Shown here one piece after another: positions 7,035-13,729 of a DNA stretch of 25,266 bases. A program made the position numbers and the translations under genes. Numbering within the stretch: the first letter of the stretch is position 1; the number at the start of each line of letters is the position of its first letter. Source of the DNA: a virus. The notes under the pieces are model-generated. The model was not told the DNA's origin. It saw nothing but the letters and a program-made list of their open reading frames with translations, and searched no databases. The stretch lies in the IMG/VR virus record IMGVR_UViG_3300037585_003252, positions 1-25,266 of that record. One strand, given 5' to 3'.

Positions 7035-7066
7035 TTTGGATATCTCAAATATTTTTCTTATATTAG
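7035..7066 (+). promoter_or_regulatory. Phage promoter P4
   Basis: TTTGGATATCTC (7035-7046) and TATATTAG (7059-7066) have starts 24 bases apart. The leader to the ATG at 7091 is about 20 bases, A-rich and without a Shine-Dalgarno. It drives the 5' nuclease and helicase genes. Confidence 0.8.
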
Positions 7067-7090
7067 TATTAATAAAAAAGACCAACCTAA

Positions 7091-8125
7091 ATGAAGAAAT
7101 ACTATAGCGAATTATTAAGCAATCTTAAAGAAGATAATACTCCCTTGAAATTGAATGATAGGGTATTATTAATAGACGGCTTAAACACGTTCATCAGAGC
7201 ATTTGTAATGAATCCAACTACAAATGACGACGGAATACACGTTGGAGGTATCAAAGGTTTTATGCTTTCAATAGGTTATGCAATCAAAAATATAAAACCA
7301 ACTAGGGTTATTATTTGCTTTGATGGTGCCGGTGGTTCTCAAAGACGTAGAAAACTGCACCCTGAATATAAAGCAAATAGAAAAGTAAATAGAAAACTAT
7401 TAAGAGCTGCACATCAAGAGGGATCTTCTCACGATGATAGATTGGCTATGAAACAGCAATTGCAAAGATTAATTGGATATCTAAGTAATTGCCCTGTAAC
7501 ATTAGCAACTATAGATAAAATAGAAGCAGACGATTCTATAGCTTATATATGCAAACAGTTGTTACCAAAAAGTAAATGTTTCATAATGTCCTCTGATAAA
7601 GATTTCCTTCAATTGGTCGATGAAAGGATAACAGTTTGGTCTCCGACTAAAAAGAAATATTACTTCCCAAAAGATGTTAAAGAAGAATTTGAATTGTTAC
7701 CAGAGAATTATATATTATATAAATGCTTACTAGGTGACAAAGGCGATAATGTCCCTGGTATACGAGGTCTTGGTCATAAATCCCTAATAAAATATTTACC
7801 TATTCTATTTGGTCCTGATGTATTAACATTAGAAGATATTATAGAATATGCAAAAACTAATTCAATACCTTCAAGGCAATTGAATTTGATAAAAGATAAC
7901 GAAGAAAAGCTCTATCTTAATTACCAACTAATGCAATTACATGAAACAGAAATATCAGGTTCAGCAAAAGAAAGATTGCAAAATATAATGAAAGCAAATA
8001 TACCCTCTTTTGTAAAATACGACTTTATGAAAATGCTTTTAGAAGATAGAATGCTTATAGTAAAAAATATAGAATTTTGGATAAGGGATGTTTTCCTATC
8101 CTTAGACGCAAAGGCAAAAGAATGA
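7091..8125 (+). CDS. rnh: FEN-like 5'-3' exonuclease (T4 RNase H / Pol I 5' nuclease type)
   Basis: The 344-residue product shows the full 5'-nuclease motif set. These are LLIDGLN (27-33) with the first metal-binding Asp, CFDG (76-79), RRKLHPEYKANR (86-97), KIEADD (143-148) with the acidic cluster, MSSDKDF (166-172), and the H3TH motif GDKGDNVPGIRGLG (215-228). Such enzymes remove RNA primers and flaps during lagging-strand synthesis. Its length is close to T4 RNase H (305 aa), and it is separate from any polymerase domain. The product also complements the family A polymerase at 615, which has no 5' nuclease domain of its own. The stop overlaps the helicase start by four bases (ATGA), a sign of coupled translation. 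Confidence 0.9.
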   Translation: MKKYYSELLSNLKEDNTPLKLNDRVLLIDGLNTFIRAFVMNPTTNDDGIHVGGIKGFMLSIGYAIKNIKPTRVIICFDGAGGSQRRRKLHPEYKANRKVNRKLLRAAHQEGSSHDDRLAMKQQLQRLIGYLSNCPVTLATIDKIEADDSIAYICKQLLPKSKCFIMSSDKDFLQLVDERITVWSPTKKKYYFPKDVKEEFELLPENYILYKCLLGDKGDNVPGIRGLGHKSLIKYLPILFGPDVLTLEDIIEYAKTNSIPSRQLNLIKDNEEKLYLNYQLMQLHETEISGSAKERLQNIMKANIPSFVKYDFMKMLLEDRMLIVKNIEFWIRDVFLSLDAKAKE

Positions 8126-9468
8126 TTAAAAAACTCTCAGATTTCGGATATAACTTTCAAGTTAAATTAATAGCAGCTTTAATGACTGATAAGAATTTCT
8201 TGCAACAGATTTCAGATATATTAGATTATAGATATTTTGAATCGGAAGCAACTTCTTTTATAGTTAAGGCTATAAAGTCGCACATGATTGAATTCAAAGC
8301 AGCTCCTACATTAGAAGTTATGAAAGTAAAAATAAAGGAAATTTCAGATGAGGTATTAGAAACTTCTGTTGTATCTGCATTGAAAGATGCAATGAGAACA
8401 ATAGAATCATCTGACTTAGCCTTTATCAAAGAAGAATCTATAAAGTTTTGTAAAAATCAAAAATTAAAGGGTGCTATCGTAGAATCAGTTAACTTATTGG
8501 AAAGCGGAGAATTTGAAGCCATTAAGGTTAAGATTGATGAAGCAATGAAGGCTGGAGGAGATAGGAATATAGGTCACGAATACAATAAGGATATTGAAGA
8601 TAGATATAAGGAGAGTGTTCGTAATACGATTACAACAGGTTGGGAAGTAATCGATGATTTGGCCGATGGAGGATTGGGTTCTGGAGAGCTAGGAGTTATG
8701 GTAGCACCCGCAGGTATTGGTAAATCTTGGGCATTAGCAAATGTCGGAGCAAATGCTGTAAAAGCAGGTAAAACCGTATTACATTACACTTTAGAATTAA
8801 ATCAAGCTTACGTAGGTTTGAGATACGATTCAATCTTCACAGGTATAGCCGCTCAAGAATTAAAATATAATCTTGATGATGTTAAGAAAAGATTAAAAAC
8901 TATCTCTGGTGAACTGATAATAAAATACTATCCAACTAAAGGGGCAACAGTATTATCTATTGGTTCTCATATTGAAAAATGCATAATCCAAGGTAAAAAG
9001 CCTGATCTAGTTATTGTAGATTATGCAGATTTATTAAGAGGTAATGGTAGAGAAGTTAGACATGAGCTTGGAAATATCTACGAAGATTTAAGAGGTTTAG
9101 CTGGTGAATACGAAATACCAGTTTGGACAGCATCTCAAGCAAATAGGTCAGCACTACAAGAAGATGTAATACAAGCTGATAAAATTGCTGAATCTTATTC
9201 AAAGATAATGACTGCAGATTTCGTAGTATCATTATCAAGGAAGATAGAAGATAAGGCGGCTGGAACGGGTAGATGGCATGTTATTAAAAATAGATTTGGA
9301 CCAGATGGAATTACTTTACCATCTAAAATGAATGCTTCAAATGGTCAAATAGATATATACGATGGAGGCACAGTTCAAGGTCAATCTGCACAAGAAGATA
9401 TAAATAACAATTCGGAATATTTACGTAAAATGTTAGGTAAAAAGTTCGAAGAATTAAACACTAAGTAG
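8122..9468 (+). CDS. gp41: Replicative DnaB-family helicase (T4 gp41-like)
   Basis: With the ATG at 8122 the protein is 448 aa; an in-frame TTG at 8077 would add 15 residues inside the nuclease gene, and I reject it because of the ATGA overlap. The N-terminal helical domain (about 1-150) resembles the DnaB N-domain. The motor domain has TTGWEVIDDLADGGLGSGEL (171-190), Walker A APAGIGKS (195-202), and Walker B LVIVDYADLL (296-305). The arginine-rich later part includes ASQANRSA and KNRFGP. It should form the hexameric 5'-3' helicase at the fork. No separate primase or helicase loader is seen in the window. The gene is followed by an intrinsic terminator. Confidence 0.9.
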   Translation: MIKKLSDFGYNFQVKLIAALMTDKNFLQQISDILDYRYFESEATSFIVKAIKSHMIEFKAAPTLEVMKVKIKEISDEVLETSVVSALKDAMRTIESSDLAFIKEESIKFCKNQKLKGAIVESVNLLESGEFEAIKVKIDEAMKAGGDRNIGHEYNKDIEDRYKESVRNTITTGWEVIDDLADGGLGSGELGVMVAPAGIGKSWALANVGANAVKAGKTVLHYTLELNQAYVGLRYDSIFTGIAAQELKYNLDDVKKRLKTISGELIIKYYPTKGATVLSIGSHIEKCIIQGKKPDLVIVDYADLLRGNGREVRHELGNIYEDLRGLAGEYEIPVWTASQANRSALQEDVIQADKIAESYSKIMTADFVVSLSRKIEDKAAGTGRWHVIKNRFGPDGITLPSKMNASNGQIDIYDGGTVQGQSAQEDINNNSEYLRKMLGKKFEELNTK

Positions 9469-9475
9469 TGGTTAT

Positions 9476-9497
9476 ATAAATATATATGGATATTTAT
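9476..9497. repeat. A/T-only inverted repeat before the terminator
   Basis: ATAAATAT (9476-9483) and ATATTTAT (9490-9497) are perfect inverted repeats separated by six bases. The + strand also reads TATAAATA, the T4 late-promoter octamer, at 9475-9482. It could be a weak hairpin, a protein-binding site or a late promoter; the sequence alone does not decide. Confidence 0.35.
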
Positions 9498-9503
9498 TAT
9501 GGA

Positions 9504-9532
9504 GACTGGCACTAACCCTGCCGGTCCTTTTT
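9504..9532 (+). terminator. Rho-independent terminator after the helicase gene
   Basis: GACTGGCA (9504-9511) pairs with TGCCGGTC (9519-9526) over eight pairs with one G-U, closed by a seven-base loop, then CTTTTT follows. This is a classic intrinsic terminator and ends the nuclease-helicase unit. No copy of the 24-base promoter lies between it and the next gene, so the reductase gene must use another promoter or read-through. Confidence 0.8.
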
Positions 9533-9566
9533 ATCTATAGTAATTAAAAATAAAGGAAAGAAGGCA

Positions 9567-11426
9567 ATGGAGAAATCAAGTCAAATATTATCAGAAATAA
9601 CGGTTTATATGAAATATGCAAAATTCATACCAGAATTGAATAGAAGGGAAACATGGGAAGAATTGGTAACAAGAAATAAAAAAATGCACCAAAAAACCTA
9701 TCCAATGTTAAAAGATGAAATAGAAGAAAACTATAAACTAGTTTATGATAAAAAGGTATTACCTTCTATGAGATCCTTACAATTTGGTGGAAAACCTATT
9801 GAAATATCTCCAAACAGAATTTACAATTGTGCTTATTTACCTATAGATTCAATAGACTCGTTTAGTGAAACTATGTTTCTATTACTAGGGGGCACCGGCG
9901 TCGGTTACTCTGTTCAAAAACATCACGTTGAACAAATACCTACTATAAATAAACCTTACCCAAAAAGAAAAAGACGCTTCTTAATTGGTGATTCAATTGA
10001 AGGTTGGGCTGATGCAATAAAGGTGTTGATGAAATCTTATATGAACGGAGGAGGTTCAAGAGTTGAATTCGATTTCTCTGATATTAGACCTAAAGGAGCA
10101 AGACTAATTACTTCAGGTGGAAAAGCTCCAGGACCACAACCTCTTAAGGAATGTATATTAAAATTAACTGGTATACTAGAAGCAAAACAAACTGGTGATA
10201 AATTATCTACTTTAGAAGCTCACGATATGATTTGTCATATAGCCGATGCAGTATTAGCAGGTGGGATCAGAAGAGCTGCTTTAATTTCTTTGTTTAATGC
10301 GGATGATGATCAAATGATTGGTTGTAAAGCTGGTAATTGGTGGGAACTCAACCCTCAAAGAGGTAGAGCAAATAATTCAGCAGTTTTAATGAGACACAAA
10401 GTAACTAAAGATTTCTTTATGGATATATGGAAAAGAGTTGAATTATCAGGAGCAGGAGAACCAGGAATATATCTAAATAATGATAAAGATTGGGGAACCA
10501 ATCCTTGCTGTGAAATAGCTTTAAGACCGTATCAATTCTGTAACCTTTGCGAAGTAAATGCAAGTGATATAGAATCACAAGAGGATTTGAATGAAAGAGT
10601 AAAAGCTGCTGCATTTATAGGAACACTTCAAGCTGGCTATACTTCATTCCACTATCTAAGAGATATTTGGAGAGAAACTACCGAAAAGGATTCTTTAATT
10701 GGAGTATCAATGACTGGTATAGGTTCTGGTGTCGTTCTTGGTTATGATATGGAGGAATCTGCAAAAATAGTAAAGAAAGAAAATGCAAAAGTTGCAAAAC
10801 TTCTAGGCATCAATAAAGCTGCAAGAACAACAACAGTTAAACCTGCAGGAACAACATCATTAGCATTGGGTACTTCTTCTGGTATTCATGCTTGGCATAA
10901 CGATTATTATATTAGACGAATAAGAGTTGGAAAGAATGAAACAATTTACAATTATCTAAATACTAACCACCCCGAGCTAGTAGAAGATGAATACTTCAGA
11001 CCTCATGATACTGCAGTTATTCAAATTCCTCAAAAAGCTCCAGAGGGTGCAATTTTAAGAACAGAATCTCCATTCTCGCTATTAGAAAGAATAAAGAAAA
11101 TTGCAACTGAATGGGTAAGATCAGGTCACAGAAAGGGTTCTAATTCTCACAATGTATCAGCAACTGTCTCTTTGAAAAAAGAAGATTGGGATTTAGCTGG
11201 TCAATGGATGTGGGAAAATAGAAAACACTATAATGGTTTATCAGTATTACCTTACGATGGGGGAACATATACACAAGCTCCATTTGAAGATATTACTAAA
11301 GAAAAATACGAAGAAATGATGAAAGCCTTAACAGAGGTTAATTTATCAAACGTTATAGAAGTAGAAGATAATACAAATCTATCAGGTGAATTAGCATGTG
11401 CAGGAGGAAGCTGTGAAATATCATAA
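9567..11426 (+). CDS. nrdJ: Adenosylcobalamin-dependent (class II) ribonucleotide reductase, monomeric type
   Basis: The 619-residue product matches monomeric class II ribonucleoside-triphosphate reductases. Seen in order: IYNCAYLPID (85-94) with the first redox Cys, FLLLGGTGVGYSVQ (104-117), DIRPKGARLITSGGKAPGP (172-190), NPCCEI (312-317) with the active-site Cys314 and Glu316, FCNLCEV (324-330), and a C-terminal Cys pair (C611, C616) that shuttles reducing power. It makes deoxynucleotides with a B12-derived radical, so it needs cobalamin from the host and no oxygen or second subunit. It is shorter than the Lactobacillus enzyme (about 739 aa). AAGGAAAGAAGG precedes the start. It opens the nucleotide block that continues with the kinase, TS-family enzyme and dUTPase. 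Confidence 0.9.
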   Translation: MEKSSQILSEITVYMKYAKFIPELNRRETWEELVTRNKKMHQKTYPMLKDEIEENYKLVYDKKVLPSMRSLQFGGKPIEISPNRIYNCAYLPIDSIDSFSETMFLLLGGTGVGYSVQKHHVEQIPTINKPYPKRKRRFLIGDSIEGWADAIKVLMKSYMNGGGSRVEFDFSDIRPKGARLITSGGKAPGPQPLKECILKLTGILEAKQTGDKLSTLEAHDMICHIADAVLAGGIRRAALISLFNADDDQMIGCKAGNWWELNPQRGRANNSAVLMRHKVTKDFFMDIWKRVELSGAGEPGIYLNNDKDWGTNPCCEIALRPYQFCNLCEVNASDIESQEDLNERVKAAAFIGTLQAGYTSFHYLRDIWRETTEKDSLIGVSMTGIGSGVVLGYDMEESAKIVKKENAKVAKLLGINKAARTTTVKPAGTTSLALGTSSGIHAWHNDYYIRRIRVGKNETIYNYLNTNHPELVEDEYFRPHDTAVIQIPQKAPEGAILRTESPFSLLERIKKIATEWVRSGHRKGSNSHNVSATVSLKKEDWDLAGQWMWENRKHYNGLSVLPYDGGTYTQAPFEDITKEKYEEMMKALTEVNLSNVIEVEDNTNLSGELACAGGSCEIS

Positions 11427-11460
11427 TGATTGGATAGTAGATTTATATTATAGGGAAATG

Positions 11461-11489
11461 GTTATTGGGTCCAATAGGGAGAAAAACCA
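11461..11489 (+). promoter_or_regulatory. Hairpin spanning the ribosome-binding site of the zinc-ribbon gene
   Basis: The inverted repeat TATTGG/CCAATA (11463-11476) sits just upstream of AGGGAG, and an outer GGTT (11460-11463) can pair with AACC (11485-11488) just before the ATG at 11489. Folding would enclose the Shine-Dalgarno, so translation may be regulated. The stem is short and its stability has not been calculated. Confidence 0.35.
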
Positions 11490-11683
11490 TGATCAATATA
11501 AACGACCTAAACAAAAAGCTGAAGGATGTACAAAAAGAAATAGAAGAATTTCAAAAGACTTGCAAACATGAAAAAACTGCAATGAAAATGAATGAAAAAA
11601 ATGAAATTCGCTGGCACTGTATAAAGTGCGATAAATTTATAGGAATACCAACACCAAAGGAGGTTATAGAATGGCTGAAATAA
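11489..11683 (+). CDS. Small zinc-ribbon protein, 64 aa
   Basis: I choose the ATG at 11489, preceded by AGGGAG, over an upstream in-frame TTG at 11465 that would add eight residues within the hairpin region. The N-terminal third (1-24) is a charged helix, probably a coiled coil. A likely metal site is formed by C25 and H27 (TCKHE) with C44 and C47 (WHCIKC), followed by IGIPTPKEVIEWLK. Small proteins of this pattern are frequent in T4-like phages and are thought to be zinc-binding, but their role is unknown. The end overlaps the next gene by 13 bases, and that gene's AAGGAGG lies inside this coding region. Confidence 0.7.
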   Translation: MININDLNKKLKDVQKEIEEFQKTCKHEKTAMKMNEKNEIRWHCIKCDKFIGIPTPKEVIEWLK

Positions 11684-11916
11684 AAGAACAAAAAGATTTA
11701 GTTTTACAGAGAGTCCCACCAGGAGATCAATGGTCACCGGTGGATGGTGATACAAAAGTTATATTACCATCTTTAACAGAAGGTTTAGAATATATCTATC
11801 AAAGAGATGGTCATAGAGACTTCCACCTAGCTGCATTAGATGGAAAAGTATATACTGTAGAGGAAGTAGAAATAGCACCTCCTCCACCAAAAACTTTCAA
11901 CTTATACGGCGAATAA
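11671..11916 (+). CDS. Hypothetical protein, 81 aa
   Basis: I do not recognise this protein. It starts at an ATG eight bases after a strong AAGGAGG, overlapping the zinc-ribbon gene by 13 bases. The sequence has a region rich in charged and aromatic residues (RVPPGDQWSPVDGDTKV, EYIYQRDGHRDFH) and a Pro-rich end (APPPPKTFNLYGE), giving a compact beta-rich appearance. No cysteine or membrane segment is present. Its stop is followed at once by promoter P5, so it is the last gene of the reductase unit. Confidence 0.65.
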   Translation: MAEIKEQKDLVLQRVPPGDQWSPVDGDTKVILPSLTEGLEYIYQRDGHRDFHLAALDGKVYTVEEVEIAPPPPKTFNLYGE

Positions 11917-11949
11917 TTTCGATAAGTCAAATTTTTTTATTATATTTAG
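11917..11949 (+). promoter_or_regulatory. Phage promoter P5 (leaderless type) for the kinase-TS-dUTPase unit
   Basis: TTTCGATAAGTC (11917-11928) and TATATTTAG (11941-11949) have starts 24 bases apart. The downstream box has one extra T compared with the other copies, bringing it closer to the Bacteroidota TAnnTTTG. The ATG at 11953 follows after three bases, so the message is expected to have little or no leader. Confidence 0.75.
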
Positions 11950-11952
11950 AAT

Positions 11953-12471
11953 ATGATTACAATGATAGAAGGCCCGAGGAATACGGGGAAAACACACTTG
12001 TTACAACAAGCTGGAATTAAGGTTTATAAATTCCCATTTGCAAAATGGTATGATATCCTGGATTTAGGCAAAGATAAATTAGCTGCTAATGCTTTTGGCA
12101 TGGGTAGATTGATTCTTCAAGACCTCGACAATCAAGGATACATAGATAATATAGTAACAGACAGAAGTATTATCAGCCCATTAGCTTGGGGAGTAATTGA
12201 AGGTAGAATGAGTCAAAAAGATTCATACAAACTTTTAATGGAAATGATAAACAGTGGTATAATAAACTCAGATAACAAAATTATATACGTTAAGGGAATG
12301 AACCCTCATGGTAGAGAGAGAGGAGATCATTGGGACGAAGCTGACTATGAAATAGAAGACCGAATGTATTATCATATAATGGAAACTCTAGACAAGTATC
12401 TTGGTAACGTTATAGAATTCGAAAATAAATTTGACAAATTATCAATAGAATTATTCAAAAAAATAGTATGA
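11953..12471 (+). CDS. P-loop kinase, probable deoxynucleoside monophosphate kinase
   Basis: This 172-residue protein begins with a beta strand and the P-loop GPRNTGKT (7-14). It has a TDRSIISPLAWG segment (69-80) like the DR(S/Y) motif of thymidylate and deoxynucleoside kinases, and a charged lid region NPHGRERGDHWDE (117-129). The size fits a small NMP kinase. It overlaps the TS-family gene by four bases and both precede dUTPase, so I infer that it phosphorylates a deoxynucleoside monophosphate made by its neighbour, as T4 gp1 does for hydroxymethyl-dCMP. No Shine-Dalgarno is present; the promoter geometry suggests leaderless translation. A start at the ATG at 11962 (MIEGPRNTGKT) is also possible. 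Confidence 0.75.
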   Translation: MITMIEGPRNTGKTHLLQQAGIKVYKFPFAKWYDILDLGKDKLAANAFGMGRLILQDLDNQGYIDNIVTDRSIISPLAWGVIEGRMSQKDSYKLLMEMINSGIINSDNKIIYVKGMNPHGRERGDHWDEADYEIEDRMYYHIMETLDKYLGNVIEFENKFDKLSIELFKKIV

Positions 12472-13217
12472 GCTTTTCACAATATCCATCGCACGCAATC
12501 AAAAAGACCAAAGAGAAATTATACTCTTTAGGAAAAGAAGTATTCAGTGGAAAATGGCAATCTGTCGACGTTGACCATGCAATGTGGGAGTTATTCAATC
12601 ATAACTTCTCAACTGCAATGCCTCAAACTGTTCCAGAAATGGTTGATGAAATTAAACCCAATTTACCATGGGCAGATGACCACTTTCATGAAAGAATCGG
12701 AGGATTACCGCTAAACCCACCCCCAAGTAATGAATGGTGGCCATTCGCACAAAGAGGTAATAAACAGTTCAAAGCTGATAAAAAGTTTTCTCATACATAT
12801 CCGGAAAGATTATGGCCACCGATAAAAACTGGAATCAGGTTTAGCTATGGCGATATGGGAGATGTAATAGATTTATTAGAAAGAGAACCCTTTACTCGTC
12901 AAGCTTTTCTGCCAATATGGTATCCAGAAGATACTGGTGCTCATCATAAAGAAAGAGTACCATGTACAATAGGATATCATTTTATTAGAAGAGATGACTG
13001 GTTACATATGTTTTACTTTATTCGTTCATGCGATTATGTTAGACACTTTAGAGATGATATATACATGGCAATGAGAAAAGCAAGATTTATATTAGATGAA
13101 TTACAAACAAGAAATAAAGACTGGGCTAAAGTTAAGCTTGGTATTTATGATATGAAAATTGTCTCACTGCATTGCTTTGCTGGTGAGAAAGAAATATTAA
13201 AACAAAATAATAAATAG
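12468..13217 (+). CDS. Thymidylate synthase-family enzyme, predicted to act on dCMP (hydroxymethylase or methylase)
   Basis: The 249-residue product contains the thymidylate-synthase catalytic region. VPC (164-166) supplies the nucleophile Cys166, RSCD (186-189) binds phosphate, and SLHCF (233-237) matches the 'THLY' strand. The spacing from Cys to RSxD is 20 residues, as in E. coli TS (C146 to R166), without a gap. The residue aligned with E. coli N177, which selects uracil, is Asp197 (FRDDIY). The same Asn-to-Asp change is known in T4 dCMP hydroxymethylase, where it selects cytosine. I therefore predict a dCMP-modifying enzyme that makes 5-hydroxymethyl- or 5-methyl-dCMP. Many phage relatives are simply annotated thymidylate synthase, so the product is not proven. 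The gene overlaps the kinase (ATGA) and lies nine bases before dUTPase. Confidence 0.75.
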   Translation: MSFSQYPSHAIKKTKEKLYSLGKEVFSGKWQSVDVDHAMWELFNHNFSTAMPQTVPEMVDEIKPNLPWADDHFHERIGGLPLNPPPSNEWWPFAQRGNKQFKADKKFSHTYPERLWPPIKTGIRFSYGDMGDVIDLLEREPFTRQAFLPIWYPEDTGAHHKERVPCTIGYHFIRRDDWLHMFYFIRSCDYVRHFRDDIYMAMRKARFILDELQTRNKDWAKVKLGIYDMKIVSLHCFAGEKEILKQNNK

Positions 13218-13226
13218 GAGAAGAAA

Positions 13227-13664
13227 ATGAAGTTTACAAAAATTAGAGATGTAAAATCCCCAACTAGAGCAAACGCAACTGATGCGGGTATAGACTTTTT
13301 TATACCGAATACTGAACAACCAATATGCCTAAGCCCAGGTCACTCATGTGTAGTACCATCTGGTATCAAGGTTAATTGCCCAGAAGGATACGCTTTAATA
13401 GCATTTAATAAATCTGGAATTGCAGTTAAAAAATCTTTACATGTTGGTGCATGCGTAGTTGATCATGGCTATCAGGGTGAAGTACATATCAACTTAACTA
13501 ATGTTGGAACTGAAAATATAACATTAGAACCTGGTGATAAAATAGTACAATTCGTTCTATTACCATTAGGAGATCCTATAGTAGAAGAAGTATCAGAAGA
13601 AGATTTATATGCAGAAGTATCTTCAAGGGGTGAAGGTAAATTTGGTTCATCTGGTACAAAATAA
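13227..13664 (+). CDS. dut: dUTPase (trimeric dUTP diphosphatase)
   Basis: All five dUTPase motifs are visible in this 145-residue protein: ATDAGIDFF (17-25), FNKSGIA (60-66, where Lys replaces the usual Arg), ACVVDHGYQGEVHI (75-88) with catalytic Asp79, GDKIVQFVLLPL (103-114), and RGEGKFGSSG (134-143) carrying the stacking Phe. It hydrolyses dUTP to dUMP and pyrophosphate, keeping uracil out of DNA and feeding dTMP synthesis. Its length is typical of trimeric enzymes. A TAGGAGAAG ribosome-binding site precedes the ATG. It is the last gene of the P5 unit and sits just upstream of promoter P6 and the polymerase. Confidence 0.92.
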   Translation: MKFTKIRDVKSPTRANATDAGIDFFIPNTEQPICLSPGHSCVVPSGIKVNCPEGYALIAFNKSGIAVKKSLHVGACVVDHGYQGEVHINLTNVGTENITLEPGDKIVQFVLLPLGDPIVEEVSEEDLYAEVSSRGEGKFGSSGTK

Positions 13665-13675
13665 GTCTAAAAATA

Positions 13676-13707
13676 TTTGGATAAGTCAATTAAATTTCTT
13701 ATATTAG
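13676..13707 (+). promoter_or_regulatory. Phage promoter P6 for DNA polymerase B
   Basis: TTTGGATAAGTC (13676-13687) and TATATTAG (13700-13707) have starts 24 bases apart. A partial second copy of the upstream block (AATAAGTC) lies at 13660-13667, ending at the dUTPase stop. The leader to the ATG at 13730 is about 18 bases, A-rich, with no clear Shine-Dalgarno. Confidence 0.8.
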
Positions 13708-13729
13708 TATATAATAAAAAAGATAGAAT

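Noticed and set aside
6906-7090. tRNA or known riboswitch in the structured gap
   Set aside because: The hairpins do not form a cloverleaf, there is no CCA end or anticodon arm, and no known riboswitch core was recognised.
8077-8121. TTG start for the helicase gene, adding 15 residues
   Set aside because: The extension lies inside the nuclease gene, and the ATG at 8122 gives a typical ATGA overlap and a normal N-terminus.
11465-11488. TTG start for the zinc-ribbon gene
   Set aside because: The extra eight residues fall in a hairpin upstream of AGGGAG, which is well placed for the ATG at 11489.
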